The notes under the pieces: generated by a model | Databases searched by the model: none | Told to the model about the DNA's origin: nothing | Seen by the model: only the letters and a program-made list of their open reading frames with translations | Shown here: positions 1 to 9,699 of the stretch, piece by piece | Layout of the letters: each line of letters opens with the position of its first letter | Numbering within the stretch: position 1 is the first letter of the stretch | NCBI GenBank assembly: GCA_025454405.1 | Contig: JALOON010000002.1 | Coordinates: 62,001 to 126,000, forward strand | Origin: Oscillatoriaceae cyanobacterium Prado104 | Lineage (GTDB): Bacteria > Cyanobacteriota > Cyanobacteriia > Cyanobacteriales > Microcoleaceae | Reading direction: 5' to 3' | Length of the DNA stretch: 64,000 nt | Program-made: the position numbers and the translations under genes

Positions 1-402
1 CGCACTTAATATCATCGTGCCTAATATCGCGCGCAACACCTCCCCAGAAACCCGGTTTCTTAAAGAAACCGGGTTTCTAGATAGCTGACAAAACTGCTAT
101 ATCAGTTATGGCGGGTTTACCAGTTCTCGACTTTGTATGAGAGACTGTGGCGAACTCGCTACTTCTATTTTTAAAGATACATGCATTAAGGTTATTTTAC
201 CAGATGCGATGCAACTAATGACGGGGTTCGCGATCGGAGACAATCTAAGTTCGATCGTGTAGGTTGGATTGAGCGAAAGCGAACCTTCCGCTTCGCTTCG
301 CCCAACATCAGTTGAGCGATCGAATGTTGGGTTTCGTTCCTCAACTCAACCTACAGTTGGGCGATCGAATGTTGGGTTTCGTTCCTCAACCCAACCTACA
401 GT
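1..402. repeat. Intergenic repeats: perfect palindrome and 45-bp tandem duplication
   Basis: No gene is apparent here. Positions 46-60 and 64-78 are a perfect 15-bp inverted repeat around AAACCCGGTTT with a 3-nt spacer; the same motif recurs elsewhere in the window. Positions 311-355 and 356-400 are two 45-bp direct repeats with about three mismatches, containing the 'AATGTTGGGTTTCGTTCCTCAA' type sequence common in such cyanobacterial genomes. An ATPase partner for the neighbouring permease is not found here, so it lies beyond the window edge or elsewhere. Confidence 0.8.
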
Positions 403-1620
403 TTAAGCACTTCTCAAAGCTACGATCGGATCTAATTTAGCAGCTTGTTTGGCAGGAACTACGCCGAAAAATAAGCCGATACCGCCAGAAACGCCGACAG
501 CAAGGGCGATCGCTACTGGAGAAACGCTAGCTTGCAAAGGAGTGAAAGCAGCCACTAACAGCACGCCGCTAATCCCGACTGCTGTCCCGATCGCGCCGCC
601 TGCTGCTGATAGAATTACAGACTCGATCATAAACTGAATCAGGATATCTTGTTGGGAAGCGCCGATCGCTTTTCTGAGTCCGATTTCCTTCGTGCGTTCG
701 GTAACAGAAACCAGCATGATGTTCATAATTCCGATGCCGCCGACAAACAAAGAAATTGCTGCCACAAAAGCCAACATTAACGTTAAAGCACCAGTAATGC
801 TGCCCAAAGTATTCATCAAATCTTGTTGGTTGCGGACGGTAAAATCATCTTCTTTAGTAATTTTGTGCCGCAGTCTCAGCAAATTTTCAATCTGAAATTG
901 TGCCGCCCGCATCAAAGTTTCGTCTTTAACCGAAACTGAAATAAAAGTTACTTTCGTACCGTAAGGGGACGATCGCCCGACAATCCGGCTTGCCATTGTT
1001 GTCAGCGGCAAATAAATGTTCATATCTTGATTGTCGCCAAAACTCGAACCTTTTGCCTGCATGACTCCAATTACTTGAAAAGTAGCATTTTTGATGCGGA
1101 TGTATTGACCGATCGGCGGTGTATTTCCAAACAACTGTTCCGCAACTTCCGAACCCAAAGCTACTACACTTTCTTGCTTTTCTAAATCTAGGTTATTTAA
1201 AAACCTACCTTGGGCAACATCAAAGCTTCTTACTGATAGGAATTCTGGTGTTGTTCCGACGATCGAAGATGAGACATTTTTGTTGCGGTAGGTAACAATT
1301 TGGCTGTCATTAAGAGTAGGTGCAACTTCTGCCACCGAAGGAACTTGACTTGCGATCGCCTCTGCATCTTCCAACACTAAAGTTTGGGGAGGAATCACCG
1401 GGCGAGTTTGCGCGTCGGGGCTTCCGGGAATGATAAATAACAAGTTGGAACCCAAAGAGTTGACTTGTCCTTCGATAAAAGTTTGAGCGCCTTCGCCGAC
1501 GCCGATCATCGCAATAACTGAAGCATTGCCGATGATAATTCCTAACATCGTCAAGCTGCTGCGGAGTTTGTTTGCCGTCAAAGTCGTGACGGCCATTTTG
1601 ACACTTTCAATAAGATCCAT
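403..1620 (-). CDS. ABC transporter permease, MacB/DevC (FtsX) family
   Basis: This 405-residue protein is a stand-alone FtsX-type permease. It has an N-terminal membrane segment (about residues 18-45, with LRSSLTMLGIIIG and the following glycine-rich turn), a long MacB-type periplasmic domain (about 50-265), and three C-terminal membrane helices (about 275-395). The MNIMLVSVTERTKEIGLRKA stretch around residue 305 is diagnostic of MacB permeases. It has no nucleotide-binding domain, so a separate LolD/DevA-type ATPase is needed. It follows the HlyD adaptor gene on the same strand after a 285-bp repeat-filled gap, which suggests an adaptor-permease tripartite exporter of lipids, peptides or glycolipids. 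The substrate cannot be inferred. Confidence 0.93.
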   Translation of the reverse strand: MDLIESVKMAVTTLTANKLRSSLTMLGIIIGNASVIAMIGVGEGAQTFIEGQVNSLGSNLLFIIPGSPDAQTRPVIPPQTLVLEDAEAIASQVPSVAEVAPTLNDSQIVTYRNKNVSSSIVGTTPEFLSVRSFDVAQGRFLNNLDLEKQESVVALGSEVAEQLFGNTPPIGQYIRIKNATFQVIGVMQAKGSSFGDNQDMNIYLPLTTMASRIVGRSSPYGTKVTFISVSVKDETLMRAAQFQIENLLRLRHKITKEDDFTVRNQQDLMNTLGSITGALTLMLAFVAAISLFVGGIGIMNIMLVSVTERTKEIGLRKAIGASQQDILIQFMIESVILSAAGGAIGTAVGISGVLLVAAFTPLQASVSPVAIALAVGVSGGIGLFFGVVPAKQAAKLDPIVALRSA

Positions 1621-1905
1621 GATTCGATTTTAGATTTTAGATTTTAGATTTTGGATTTTAGATTGGTAATTGGTAATTGGTAATTGGTAATTGGTAGTTG
1701 GTAAGGAGTTTTGAGTTTTAAGCTCGTGAGTTTTGAGTATTGACAGTTGTTAATTCAAAACTCAAAACTCTCTCATTTTCTTTTAACTCAAAACTCAAAA
1801 CTCTCTCACTTTCTTTTAACTCAAAACTCAAAACTCAAAACTCAAAACTCCCTCACTTTCTTTTAACTCAAAACTCAAAACTCAAAACTCAAAACTCCCT
1901 CACAA
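1621..1905. repeat. Heptanucleotide short tandem repeats (STRR)
   Basis: The gap between the adaptor and permease genes consists of three successive 7-bp tandem arrays: (TTTTAGA)n near 1624-1663, (TTGGTAA)n near 1664-1705, and (AACTCAA)n near 1757-1895, the last broken by CTCTCACTTTCTTTT spacers. These are the STRR type known from heterocystous and filamentous cyanobacteria. No convincing gene is present. The same heptamers recur at 27680-27710, 39030-39110, 50520-50560 and 60100-60175. Confidence 0.85.
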
Positions 1906-3834
1906 CTATTTCTGCTCCTTGAAAATATCCTCCAGCTTTTTACCTTGAGGAAGTTCGGTGAACACGCGATCGCCCGCTTGTGCGCCCTCCAAAATCTGAA
2001 TTTTGTTGCCAATAGTCGAGCCGATCGTCACTGGTTTAAACTTGGGTTGCTGTTTTTCATCGGGAACCAAAACGCCTGTTTGACCTTTGTTAGTCACGAT
2101 CGCCACTGTCGGCACCACCAAAGCATTGCTGAGTTTTTCGCCGACAAATCTCAAGTCTACGTTCATTCCCGACTGCAGAGCATCTTTACCAGTGTCGATC
2201 GCTACCCGCACTTGAAATAGCGTCACATCCCGTTCCTTCACAGCTTCCGGCGCGATTAATTTAACCTTGCCTTTAAACACTTTATCGGGATAAGCATCGG
2301 CGACTATTTCCACAACTTGACCCGGTTTGATTTGACTGATATCAGCCTCAGGAACTTTAGCTAAAACTTCCACATCTCTTGCTAAAGCCACGATCGAAGT
2401 TGAAGTTGCCGAACTCGCATCAGATGCCGAAGTTGCAGGCGTTACAAAAGCACCTTGACTCGCAAATCTTTGGGTAATAATTCCCGCAAACGGAGCGCGC
2501 ACTTTCGTATCTTCTAACTGCACTTCTTGCAAGCGAACTTGAGCTTGAGCTTCGGCTAATTCAGCTTGAGCTTGAGCGATTTCTTCCGGACGAGAACCGT
2601 TTTCTTGCGCTTCTAATTGGCTTCTGGCTTCAGCAACAGCAGCTTCTGCTTTCGCTATTTCTTCCGGACGGTTGCCGTTTTGTACTTTTTCTAAATTGCT
2701 CCTGGCTTCGGCAACTTCAGCTTCACCTCTGGTAAGTTCTTCCGATCGCGTGCCGTTTTGCAATTGCCTCAAACCTTGGCGCTCGACTTCTACTGCAGCT
2801 TGCAGTTGTTGGATTTGCGATTGTCGGTTTTGTTGCAGTTGTTGCAGGCGTTTTTGAGCTTCGATAACTTTAGCTTGGGCAGTCCGATTTTGGGTAATTA
2901 ATTCATCAAGTTTGTCTTGAGCGACTGCACCTTCTTGTACTAAAATCCGGTTGCGTTCTACCTGCTTGGCTGTCAGTTCGGCTTGAGCTTTACTGGAATC
3001 AATTTGAGATTGCGCTTGAGCAATTTCTTGCCGCAAAGTACCGCTTTCATTTTGGGCATCTCTCAAACGAGTTTCAGCTTGGGCAACACGTGCTTGTGCT
3101 TGGCCGACTTCTTCAGTACGGCTGCCGGCGCGCAGTTTTTGCAAGTTGGCTTCAGTTTGCCGCAGGCGGGCTCTAGCTGCCTCAACTTCTTCAGTGCGGC
3201 TGCCGGCTTGCAGTTGGGCGAGATTGGCTTGGGCTTGCTCGAAGCGAGCTCGGGCTGCTGCGATATCTTCGGTGCGGTTGCCGGCTTCGATTTTGTCGAG
3301 TCGGGCTCTGGCACTGGCTTCGCGGGCCTTGGCTTGAGCGAGTTGGGCTTCCACGTCGCGGCTTTCCATGCGGGCAACAACTTGTCCTGCTTGGACTTTA
3401 TCGCCCTGTTCGACAAATAATTCTGCAATCCGTCCCGCGCCTTTGGGGCTGAGGTTCACGCGCTGTACGGGCTGTACCGCACCGCTAGCCGTGATCCGCA
3501 CCGTGAGGTTTTGTGCTTCCACGGGGACTGTCAGGGTGGCGATCGCATCTGCTTTCGGCTGCGATTTAGTATTTACTATATATACGGCGATCGGTACAGC
3601 TAGCAACCCGGCTGCAACCAACCCGATCGCCCACCGCTTCGGTTTCCGCGTGAGGGTTTCAGAAACCCGGTTTTTCAAAGAAACCTGGTTTCTTGGCTGT
3701 GCAATCTTGGCATCCGCAATCTGGGTATCTGGGGTCTTAGTGTCTGCAGTCTGAGTATCTGCAGTCTGAGTATCTGCAGTTTGAGTATCTTCCACTTTGA
3801 CCTGAGCAGCTTGCTTTTTAGGGCTGACTATCAT
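1906..3834 (-). CDS. HlyD/MacA-family efflux adaptor with long coiled-coil hairpin
   Basis: This periplasmic adaptor (membrane fusion protein) bridges the inner-membrane permease to an outer-membrane channel. I chose the ATG at 3834 (642 residues) because AGGTGAG sits 6 nt upstream; the frame stays open further upstream but is non-coding in character. A cytosolic N-terminus carries TADTQ repeats, then one membrane helix (WAIGLVAAGLLAVPIAVYIV), a biotinyl-lipoyl half-motif (GRIAELFVEQGDKVQAGQVV), and a very long Ala/Gln/Arg coiled coil with repeated GSRTEE/NGNRPEE breaks. The second lipoyl half (VRAPFAGIITQR) and a beta-barrel follow. The length exceeds typical MacA (about 370 residues) because of the coiled coil and N-terminal extension. 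It probably forms an operon with the downstream permease. Confidence 0.9.
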   Translation of the reverse strand: MIVSPKKQAAQVKVEDTQTADTQTADTQTADTKTPDTQIADAKIAQPRNQVSLKNRVSETLTRKPKRWAIGLVAAGLLAVPIAVYIVNTKSQPKADAIATLTVPVEAQNLTVRITASGAVQPVQRVNLSPKGAGRIAELFVEQGDKVQAGQVVARMESRDVEAQLAQAKAREASARARLDKIEAGNRTEDIAAARARFEQAQANLAQLQAGSRTEEVEAARARLRQTEANLQKLRAGSRTEEVGQAQARVAQAETRLRDAQNESGTLRQEIAQAQSQIDSSKAQAELTAKQVERNRILVQEGAVAQDKLDELITQNRTAQAKVIEAQKRLQQLQQNRQSQIQQLQAAVEVERQGLRQLQNGTRSEELTRGEAEVAEARSNLEKVQNGNRPEEIAKAEAAVAEARSQLEAQENGSRPEEIAQAQAELAEAQAQVRLQEVQLEDTKVRAPFAGIITQRFASQGAFVTPATSASDASSATSTSIVALARDVEVLAKVPEADISQIKPGQVVEIVADAYPDKVFKGKVKLIAPEAVKERDVTLFQVRVAIDTGKDALQSGMNVDLRFVGEKLSNALVVPTVAIVTNKGQTGVLVPDEKQQPKFKPVTIGSTIGNKIQILEGAQAGDRVFTELPQGKKLEDIFKEQK

Positions 3835-4284
3835 AACCGACTCACCTAATTTAATCTCAGGATTACCTTTAAGGTAAAAGTTCTGCTGATGCGCGGCATC
3901 GTCTGTGAGACTCATCCGATCGGGTGATTTAGCAAATGTTCCCAACCAGCATCTGTAAACAATTATAGCTAATTTTTGCGACTTATTAACAAATGTTAAT
4001 TTTCTTAGCAGACAAGCTGGGCGGGAGTTCGATCGGGCCCACTGTCCGATTTCTGGGACGGGACTGATGCAGGAACCGGCTTTTGTTAAGAAAATACAGT
4101 CTGCGGGCATTCAATCCCGGTAAAAATCCGGTTTCTGCGATCGAGAAGTCAAGCTTGTTTAAATTTATTGAAAAAAATATCTGTCATTGGGTGTAGGTGG
4201 TGTCGCGAATCGAGTAGAATCAGGTCAAATCAATAACTATTTAATTCAAACAGCAATTTTTCCGTTTACCAAGAGGGCAAAAAA

Positions 4285-4710
4285 ATGATAAATCCTAACG
4301 ACAATCGACCCCAAAGCGTTACTGTTCTAGCAATTTTGCAATTAATTAGCGGCGTCTTCAGCTTGCTGGACGGCTTGTTCATCCTATTTTTTGCCGGGAT
4401 TTTTGGCGGGCTCGGCGTAGCGATTGGCGGTGCGAGAGTGGGAGCAGTAATTGGCGGCTTCATTGCGATTTTTGCCGCGATCGCTCTGGCGATCGGACTT
4501 GTTTCTTTTATTTTAACATGGGGTTTGTTGCAGCTTAAAAGTTGGGCTTGGACGGTAACGTTAGTTGTCCACGCGATCGCGATAATCTCGCAGATCGCTA
4601 AAATGTTTAGCAGTGCGGGTACGGCGGCCAATTTTTTAACGCTCGGTTTTGCAGCGGCGAGCATTTACTACTTGTTGCGCCCGGATGTGAAACAGGCTTT
4701 TGATATTTAA
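4285..4710 (+). CDS. Small four-helix integral membrane protein, hypothetical
   Basis: This 141-residue protein is almost entirely hydrophobic, with about four predicted membrane segments (near residues 12-37, 45-75, 83-105 and 115-133) separated by short glycine-rich turns. The start is supported by a purine-rich AAGAGGG element 8-9 nt upstream of the ATG. Small cyanobacterial membrane proteins of this look are common and mostly uncharacterised; I do not recognise a functional family. It converges with the dppB fragment downstream and is separated from the adaptor gene by a repeat-bearing gap, so it is probably transcribed alone. Confidence 0.75.
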   Translation: MINPNDNRPQSVTVLAILQLISGVFSLLDGLFILFFAGIFGGLGVAIGGARVGAVIGGFIAIFAAIALAIGLVSFILTWGLLQLKSWAWTVTLVVHAIAIISQIAKMFSSAGTAANFLTLGFAAASIYYLLRPDVKQAFDI

Positions 4711-4721
4711 ATTGAACGAAA

Positions 4722-5027
4722 CTAATTTTCTTTAGATACTTCTGACTGCAAGCCGAGTTGCTGTCGCACTGCTTGCAATGACTTGCCTCTTTTTACCTGC
4801 GATCGATCGCCATTATTTGGCAAATCTGAAGCAGAAAGCACGGGCTTTTTTAGAGGTTTTTGAAGCAGATATCGTAAAAATTCCATTTGTTCGGGAGTTC
4901 CCCGTTCTCCCAAAAGTACCGCCGCCGGATCTCCAGGTATCCGGTGCAAAAACATAAATACCAACAGAGTGATTCCGAACAGAACAGATAGCAGTCCCAG
5001 CAAGCGTTTGAGAATATATTGAAACAT
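4722..5027 (-). pseudogene. Truncated copy of the dppB-type permease 5' end
   Basis: The first ~52 residues (MFQYILKRLLGLLSVLFG... through IPGDPAAVLLGERGTPEQ) are nearly identical to the N-terminus of the intact permease at 8372-9382. The remaining ~49 residues share nothing with it, are hydrophilic, and lack the inner-membrane domain. A 101-residue product would keep one membrane helix but no EAA loop or pore, so it cannot be a working permease. It is best read as a partial duplication fused to unrelated sequence, although an open frame persists and a small membrane peptide could still be made. Confidence 0.8.
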
Positions 5028-5296
5028 CTGTTTATATAAGTTAATTCAGCAATCGCTCAAAGTAAAATTCTGTAAAGTGGGGAACTAAAGCAAATAATTT
5101 GCGGTCGTATAGTTACATACTTTTGCAGACTTGTGCTGCTATAAGATTGATTTTATAAGATTGATTTTCTTTTGGATAAATATTGCAGGAGATCGCACTA
5201 GCAGGCGGTAAGGCTTTCCGCCACGTAGGGGGCGATCGCACCTTTAACCTGCAGCTACGCATTTTTGACATCAATTAATAATTTGTGAGGTATATT
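5028..5296 (+). other. Intergenic region upstream of the RTX protein
   Basis: No gene is seen. It lies between the divergent dppB fragment and the RTX gene. It includes a direct repeat of the phrase AAGATTGATTTT near 5142-5168. A GAGG Shine-Dalgarno element sits about 7 nt before the ATG at 5297. No clear sigma-70 promoter stands out. Confidence 0.5.
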
Positions 5297-8194
5297 ATGC
5301 TGTCCTCAATAAAACCAGCCAGCGCGATCGCATTTATTGACTCTCAAGTAGAAGATTATCAAACTCTAGTTGCAGGAGTAACACCAGGGACAGAGGTAGT
5401 GGTTCTGGAAGCCAGAGAAGATGCGATCGACCAAATCACTCAAGTCTTAGCAACTCACACCAATATTGATACATTTCCTGACTTAGCTGTGACGAATTCT
5501 GGCTCTAACAACGTCTCAATTTTGCTGGGGAATGGTAAAGGTAGCTTTGGTACTGCTACCAACTATAGCGCTGGGTACGCTCCAGAGTCAGTTGCAGTGG
5601 GCGACTTCAATAACGATACCTTCTCCGACTTGGCGGTGGCAAATAGCTTCAACAAAGTCTCAATTCTACTTGGCAACACATCTGTTGAAGTAAATTTCGG
5701 GGCTCCCACCTACAGGCAAAATGAAGGAACCCAAGATACAGCAATTAATATTCCTGTCACTCTTAACAAGAGTCCATCGATCGACGTAACCGTACCAATT
5801 GTCATCAACCCCAACAGTACCGCTACTCAAGGTGTTGACCAAGATTACATCCTTTCCACTACTGTTACATTCCCCGCAGGTGCTTCGGGTAATGCCCTTA
5901 CTCAGAATATTGCAGTCACCATCAAACCTGACAACATCCCTGAAAAGGATGAAACAGTCATTTTAGGCTTTGGCTCAATCGCAGGTGCCGTTGCAGGTAC
6001 AATCCCTGAAACCACACTGACTATTGGAAAACTAGCGCCTAACTTTGAGTGGCTCCAGCAATTCGGCACACCCAACGACGATCGCTTCAAGAGTGCAGAA
6101 CTTGACAGTGCAGGTAATGTCTATCTGATAGGAGACACCGATCTCCCTTTTTTGGGTGGCACCAATCCAAGTACAAATGCTTGGGTAGCCAAGTATGACA
6201 GCAGTGGCAGTCAGTTGTTCCTCAAGCAGTTAGGGAATGGCAGTTTTTACTCTGTCAGCGAAGTGACAGTCGATAGTGCTGACAATGTTTATCTGACAGG
6301 AATAACTGACAGCGTTTCACCGCAGGCGATCTTTAATAAAATTGACGGTTGGGTAGCTAAGTATGACAGCACAGGCAGTCAGTTGTGGTTCAAGCAGTTC
6401 GGCTTCGGATACTTTGGTGATGTTCCCTCAGGCCTAGCTGTCGATAATGCCGGCAATGTTTACGTAACAGGAATAAGCAGCCAAGCTCCAGGTCAGGGTG
6501 GAACCCCCAACAGCGCCTGGGTAGCTAAGTATGACGGCAGTGGCAACCAGTTGTGGTTGAAGAGTGTCAATTCTGACCGCTACTTTGACTACGGCATAAA
6601 AGTAGACAGCAGTGGCAATGTCTACCTGACAGGCACAAACTATGTGTACGCGGTGGGTACAAACTATAACTTTTTAAAAGTCGATCCACTAGGGCGTAGC
6701 ACCCGGGCGACGAAGTACGACAGCAATGGCAACCAGTTATGGCTCAAGCAATTCGGGACTGTTGGCTCTGACTCCCCCTCAAAGCTAGCACTCGATAGCG
6801 CTGGCAATGTCTACCTCGTGGGAACAGCCTACAGCGCTTTGGGAGTCCCCAATGGAGGGGGTCAAGACACTTGGGCGACGAAGTACGACAGCAATGGCAA
6901 CCAGTTATGGCTCAAGCAATTCGGGACTGCTGAATCTGACTCCCCCTCAGACTTAGCAGTTGATAGCGCTGGCAATCTCTACCTCGCGGGAGAAACCTAC
7001 AGCGCTTTGGGAGGAGCCCATGCAGGGTATCTAGATACCTGGGCGACGAAGTACGACAGCAATGGCAACCAGTTGTGGCTGAAGCAACTCGGGACTGCTG
7101 GCTCTGACTCCCCCTCAGACTTAGAACTCGATAGCGCTGGCAATGTCTACCTAACTGGACAAACCAACGGCGCTTTGGGAGGTCCCAACGCAGGCAGTGA
7201 AGATATTTGGGCAACTAAGTACGACAGTAATGGCAATCAGTTGTGGCTGAAGCAATTCGGGACTGCTGAATCTGACTCTCCCTCAGATGTAGCACTCGAT
7301 AGCGCTGGCAATGTCTACCTGATGGGAGAAACCAACAGCGCTTTGGGGGGAACCAATGCAGGCGGTCAAGATATTTGGGTTGCCAAACTCGGTACGATCG
7401 CGGAGGTAGTCACACAAACACCAACACCAATACAAACCTCGACGCCTACTCCCACAACAACGCCGACGCCGACTTTCACACCAACTCCTACGACAACACC
7501 AACGCCTTCTATTACTCCAACGCCCTCAATTACGCCAACGCCCTCGATCGCGCCAACGCCTACTCCGATATCAACTGCAACGCCATCACCCGCACCGACA
7601 CCAACGTCGTCCAACTCTTCTCCAATTATCGGTACTGATGGCGACGATATCCTTGCAGGCGATCGCAGCAGCGATACCATCAGCGGTAAACAGGGAAATG
7701 ATACCCTCAGTGGTCTAGATGGCAACGATCGGATGCACGCTCATCAAGGCAATGATTTTCTCGAAGGTGGCAACGGAGATGATACTCTTTACGGTGGCAA
7801 GGGAAATGATACCCTAACCGGCAATAACGGTGAGGATGTTTTATTTGGCGATCGCGGTTTTGACAGTCTGATTGGCGGTGAAGGGAATGATACTCTCTAT
7901 GGCGGCAAGGGAAATGATACCCTATTTGGCAGCTTGGGAAATGATTGTTTGATTGGAGGTTTGGGGAGCGATCGATTCCTCTTAGGACTCGATCTTGGAA
8001 CGGATACCATTTTAGACTTTGAAGACGAAAAAGATTTGCTGACACTTGTTAGCGGTATCACTTTCTCCCAATTAGCAATTACTGAAAGTAACGGTGCAAC
8101 TTTCATCCGGTTTGTCCCGACAGGAGAAATCTTAGCATCTCTGAACGCGATATCGGCGAGTCAAATTAATGCTGCCGACTTCACTTTTATCTAA
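5297..8194 (+). CDS. Secreted multidomain protein: DUF4347 stub, FG-GAP, Calx-beta, SBBP repeats, RTX
   Basis: This is a 965-residue extracellular protein. I use the ATG at 5297 rather than the GTG 12 bases earlier because GAGG lies correctly before the ATG. The order is as follows: a short DUF4347-like N-terminus ([18 protein letters not shown]), FG-GAP/VCBS-type units (about 55-125), a Calx-beta-like domain (about 130-240), SBBP beta-propeller repeats of roughly 55-60 residues ([18 protein letters not shown]...; about 250-700), a Pro/Thr linker (about 705-770), and RTX nonapeptides ([10 protein letters not shown]; about 780-905). It ends in the C-terminal type I secretion region (ending INAADFTFI). 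RTX repeats bind calcium after type I export. The DUF4347 is much shorter than usual, as if deleted into the FG-GAP part. Role: surface or extracellular matrix protein, inferred. Confidence 0.88.
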   Translation: MLSSIKPASAIAFIDSQVEDYQTLVAGVTPGTEVVVLEAREDAIDQITQVLATHTNIDTFPDLAVTNSGSNNVSILLGNGKGSFGTATNYSAGYAPESVAVGDFNNDTFSDLAVANSFNKVSILLGNTSVEVNFGAPTYRQNEGTQDTAINIPVTLNKSPSIDVTVPIVINPNSTATQGVDQDYILSTTVTFPAGASGNALTQNIAVTIKPDNIPEKDETVILGFGSIAGAVAGTIPETTLTIGKLAPNFEWLQQFGTPNDDRFKSAELDSAGNVYLIGDTDLPFLGGTNPSTNAWVAKYDSSGSQLFLKQLGNGSFYSVSEVTVDSADNVYLTGITDSVSPQAIFNKIDGWVAKYDSTGSQLWFKQFGFGYFGDVPSGLAVDNAGNVYVTGISSQAPGQGGTPNSAWVAKYDGSGNQLWLKSVNSDRYFDYGIKVDSSGNVYLTGTNYVYAVGTNYNFLKVDPLGRSTRATKYDSNGNQLWLKQFGTVGSDSPSKLALDSAGNVYLVGTAYSALGVPNGGGQDTWATKYDSNGNQLWLKQFGTAESDSPSDLAVDSAGNLYLAGETYSALGGAHAGYLDTWATKYDSNGNQLWLKQLGTAGSDSPSDLELDSAGNVYLTGQTNGALGGPNAGSEDIWATKYDSNGNQLWLKQFGTAESDSPSDVALDSAGNVYLMGETNSALGGTNAGGQDIWVAKLGTIAEVVTQTPTPIQTSTPTPTTTPTPTFTPTPTTTPTPSITPTPSITPTPSIAPTPTPISTATPSPAPTPTSSNSSPIIGTDGDDILAGDRSSDTISGKQGNDTLSGLDGNDRMHAHQGNDFLEGGNGDDTLYGGKGNDTLTGNNGEDVLFGDRGFDSLIGGEGNDTLYGGKGNDTLFGSLGNDCLIGGLGSDRFLLGLDLGTDTILDFEDEKDLLTLVSGITFSQLAITESNGATFIRFVPTGEILASLNAISASQINAADFTFI

Positions 8195-8242
8195 AAAAAC
8201 TAACTCCGCAGTTATGCCCTCTGTGTTCGATCGTACTGGCTC

Positions 8243-8316
8243 GGGGGAGGGTGAAGCATTTGGACATAAAATTGTGAGTTTTTGGCAGAAATTGTCGCCC
8301 AAATGCTTCACCCCCT
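8243..8316. repeat. Inverted repeat around GGGTGAAGCATTTGG
   Basis: Arms GGGTGAAGCATTTGG (8249-8263) and CCAAATGCTTCACCC (8299-8313) are perfect inverted copies about 35 bp apart, flanked by G-run and C-run extensions. It lies between the convergent RTX and permease genes. It looks like a small non-autonomous repeat; it could also fold as a transcript-end hairpin, but no T-run follows. Confidence 0.75.
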
Positions 8317-8371
8317 ACAGTTGGCACAATTTTTCCTTCTTCCTTCTTCCTTCTTAACAACTGTCAACTAT

Positions 8372-9382
8372 TTAACGATATTGAATTCTCGGATCGAAGA
8401 AAGCATAGGAAATATCAACCAAAAGATTAATCAGGACAAAAGTCACCGCTACAAAAATCACTCCTCCTTGAACGCTCGGGTAATCTCTAGTCAAAATGCC
8501 GTTATAAATCCAATAACCAATTCCCGGCCAGGAAAAAATCGTTTCGGTGAGAATCGCCCCGCCCAAAAGCGTACCGAACTGCAAACCAATAGTAGTGACG
8601 ATCGGCAAAAAAGCATTTTTCAAAGCGTGTTTTAAAATTACCCAATATTCCGGCAAACCTTTAGCTTTAGCAGTACGGATGTAATCTTGCGATAACACTT
8701 CCAGCATGGCCGATCGAGTAATCCGAGCTATTATAGCTAAAGGAATAGTTCCTAATGTTAAAGCTGGGAGGATTAAATGGGCGATCGCATCCCAAAAAAC
8801 CGCACCATTCAACCTCAATAAAGCATCCACAACATAAACACCTGTAATCGGCTGGAAACCCAACCCCAAATCGACACTAATCCGCCCGCTGGGAGGCAGC
8901 CATTTTAGATAAACTGCGAACAGATAAATCAACATCAAACCCAACCAATACACGGGCAAAGATACGCCAATTAAAGAACCGCTGACAGCGAGATTGTCCC
9001 ACCAGCTATTTTTGCGAACGGCGGCCAAAATTCCCGCCGGAATTCCCAGGAATGCAGCTACCAACATCGCGGCCGCCGACAGTTCCAAAGTAGCGGGCCA
9101 GCGACTCTTAATTTCATCAACAATCGGAATGCCGCTAATAATGCTATTGCCCAAATCGCCGCGCAGCAAACTGCCGAGAAAAGCCATATATTGCAGCGGT
9201 AAAGGGCGATCTAAACCCAGGCGCGATCGTAAAATTTCCACTTGTTCGGGAGTTCCTCTTTCTCCTAAAATTACCGTCGCCGGATCGCCCGGTATCAGGT
9301 GCAAAAACATGAATACCAGCAGAGTAATTCCGAACAGAACCGGTAGCAATCCCAGCAAACGTTTGAGAATATATGGAAACAT
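8372..9382 (-). CDS. Dipeptide/oligopeptide-type ABC transporter permease (DppB-like)
   Basis: This 336-residue inner-membrane permease belongs to the DppB/OppB family. It has the N-terminal helix with RLLGLLPVLFGITLLVF and the IPGDP motif, six membrane segments, and the EAA coupling loop DYIRTAKAKGLPEYWVILKH (about residues 228-247) that contacts the ATPase. The C-terminus (YAFFDPRIQYR) is typical. It would pair with a DppC-like permease and ATPases not present here, and plausibly with the family-5 binding lipoprotein at 11707-13365, although a methyltransferase and a kinase gene lie between. A 52-codon copy of its start lies at 4722-5027. Substrate is uncertain: peptides, nickel or opines are all possible in this family. 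Confidence 0.93.
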   Translation of the reverse strand: MFPYILKRLLGLLPVLFGITLLVFMFLHLIPGDPATVILGERGTPEQVEILRSRLGLDRPLPLQYMAFLGSLLRGDLGNSIISGIPIVDEIKSRWPATLELSAAAMLVAAFLGIPAGILAAVRKNSWWDNLAVSGSLIGVSLPVYWLGLMLIYLFAVYLKWLPPSGRISVDLGLGFQPITGVYVVDALLRLNGAVFWDAIAHLILPALTLGTIPLAIIARITRSAMLEVLSQDYIRTAKAKGLPEYWVILKHALKNAFLPIVTTIGLQFGTLLGGAILTETIFSWPGIGYWIYNGILTRDYPSVQGGVIFVAVTFVLINLLVDISYAFFDPRIQYR

Positions 9383-9582
9383 GAGTTTATTTTACATTCC
9401 TGGATTGTTTTTAATAACCTCAACTAGCATCGAGCTTCAATGTAACTTTTACAAAAACTAATTTCCTCTGAAACTGCGCTGCTTTACTGCATTAATTTTG
9501 AAGAAAGCGCCTATCAGCTTAAGTATCATTTTTACAATCAGTTTATCAGCGCTCGATCGATGTAACTATAAGACATGACATC

Positions 9583-9699
9583 TTATATTAAACGATAAAT
9601 TTGAATTTCTTGTCGGTCGAGTTCTGGAGCAGAAACTAACTGATAGTGTTTTTCCTCAACAATTTGTACTTCATCCTCGATAACCGTTAACTCAAACAT
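9583..9699 (-). CDS. Possible 38-residue acidic small protein downstream of the methyltransferase
   Basis: A short frame (begins MFELTVIEDEVQIVEE, ends IQIYRLI) starts 13 bases inside the end of the methyltransferase gene, on the same strand. Amphipathic acidic composition and tight overlap favour coding; lack of a clear Shine-Dalgarno element and small size argue against. It might be a remnant of a longer partner gene. Function unknown. Confidence 0.35.
   Translation of the reverse strand: MFELTVIEDEVQIVEEKHYQLVSAPELDRQEIQIYRLI

Noticed and set aside
2983..3754. Long frames antisense to the HlyD coiled coil
   Set aside because: They are shadows caused by the repetitive Ala/Gln/Arg codons of the coiled-coil gene.
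1906..4110. Longer N-terminus of the HlyD protein starting at 4110 or 3915
   Set aside because: The ATG at 3834 has the best ribosome site; upstream residues look like translated intergenic repeats. The ATG at 3915 remains a minor alternative.
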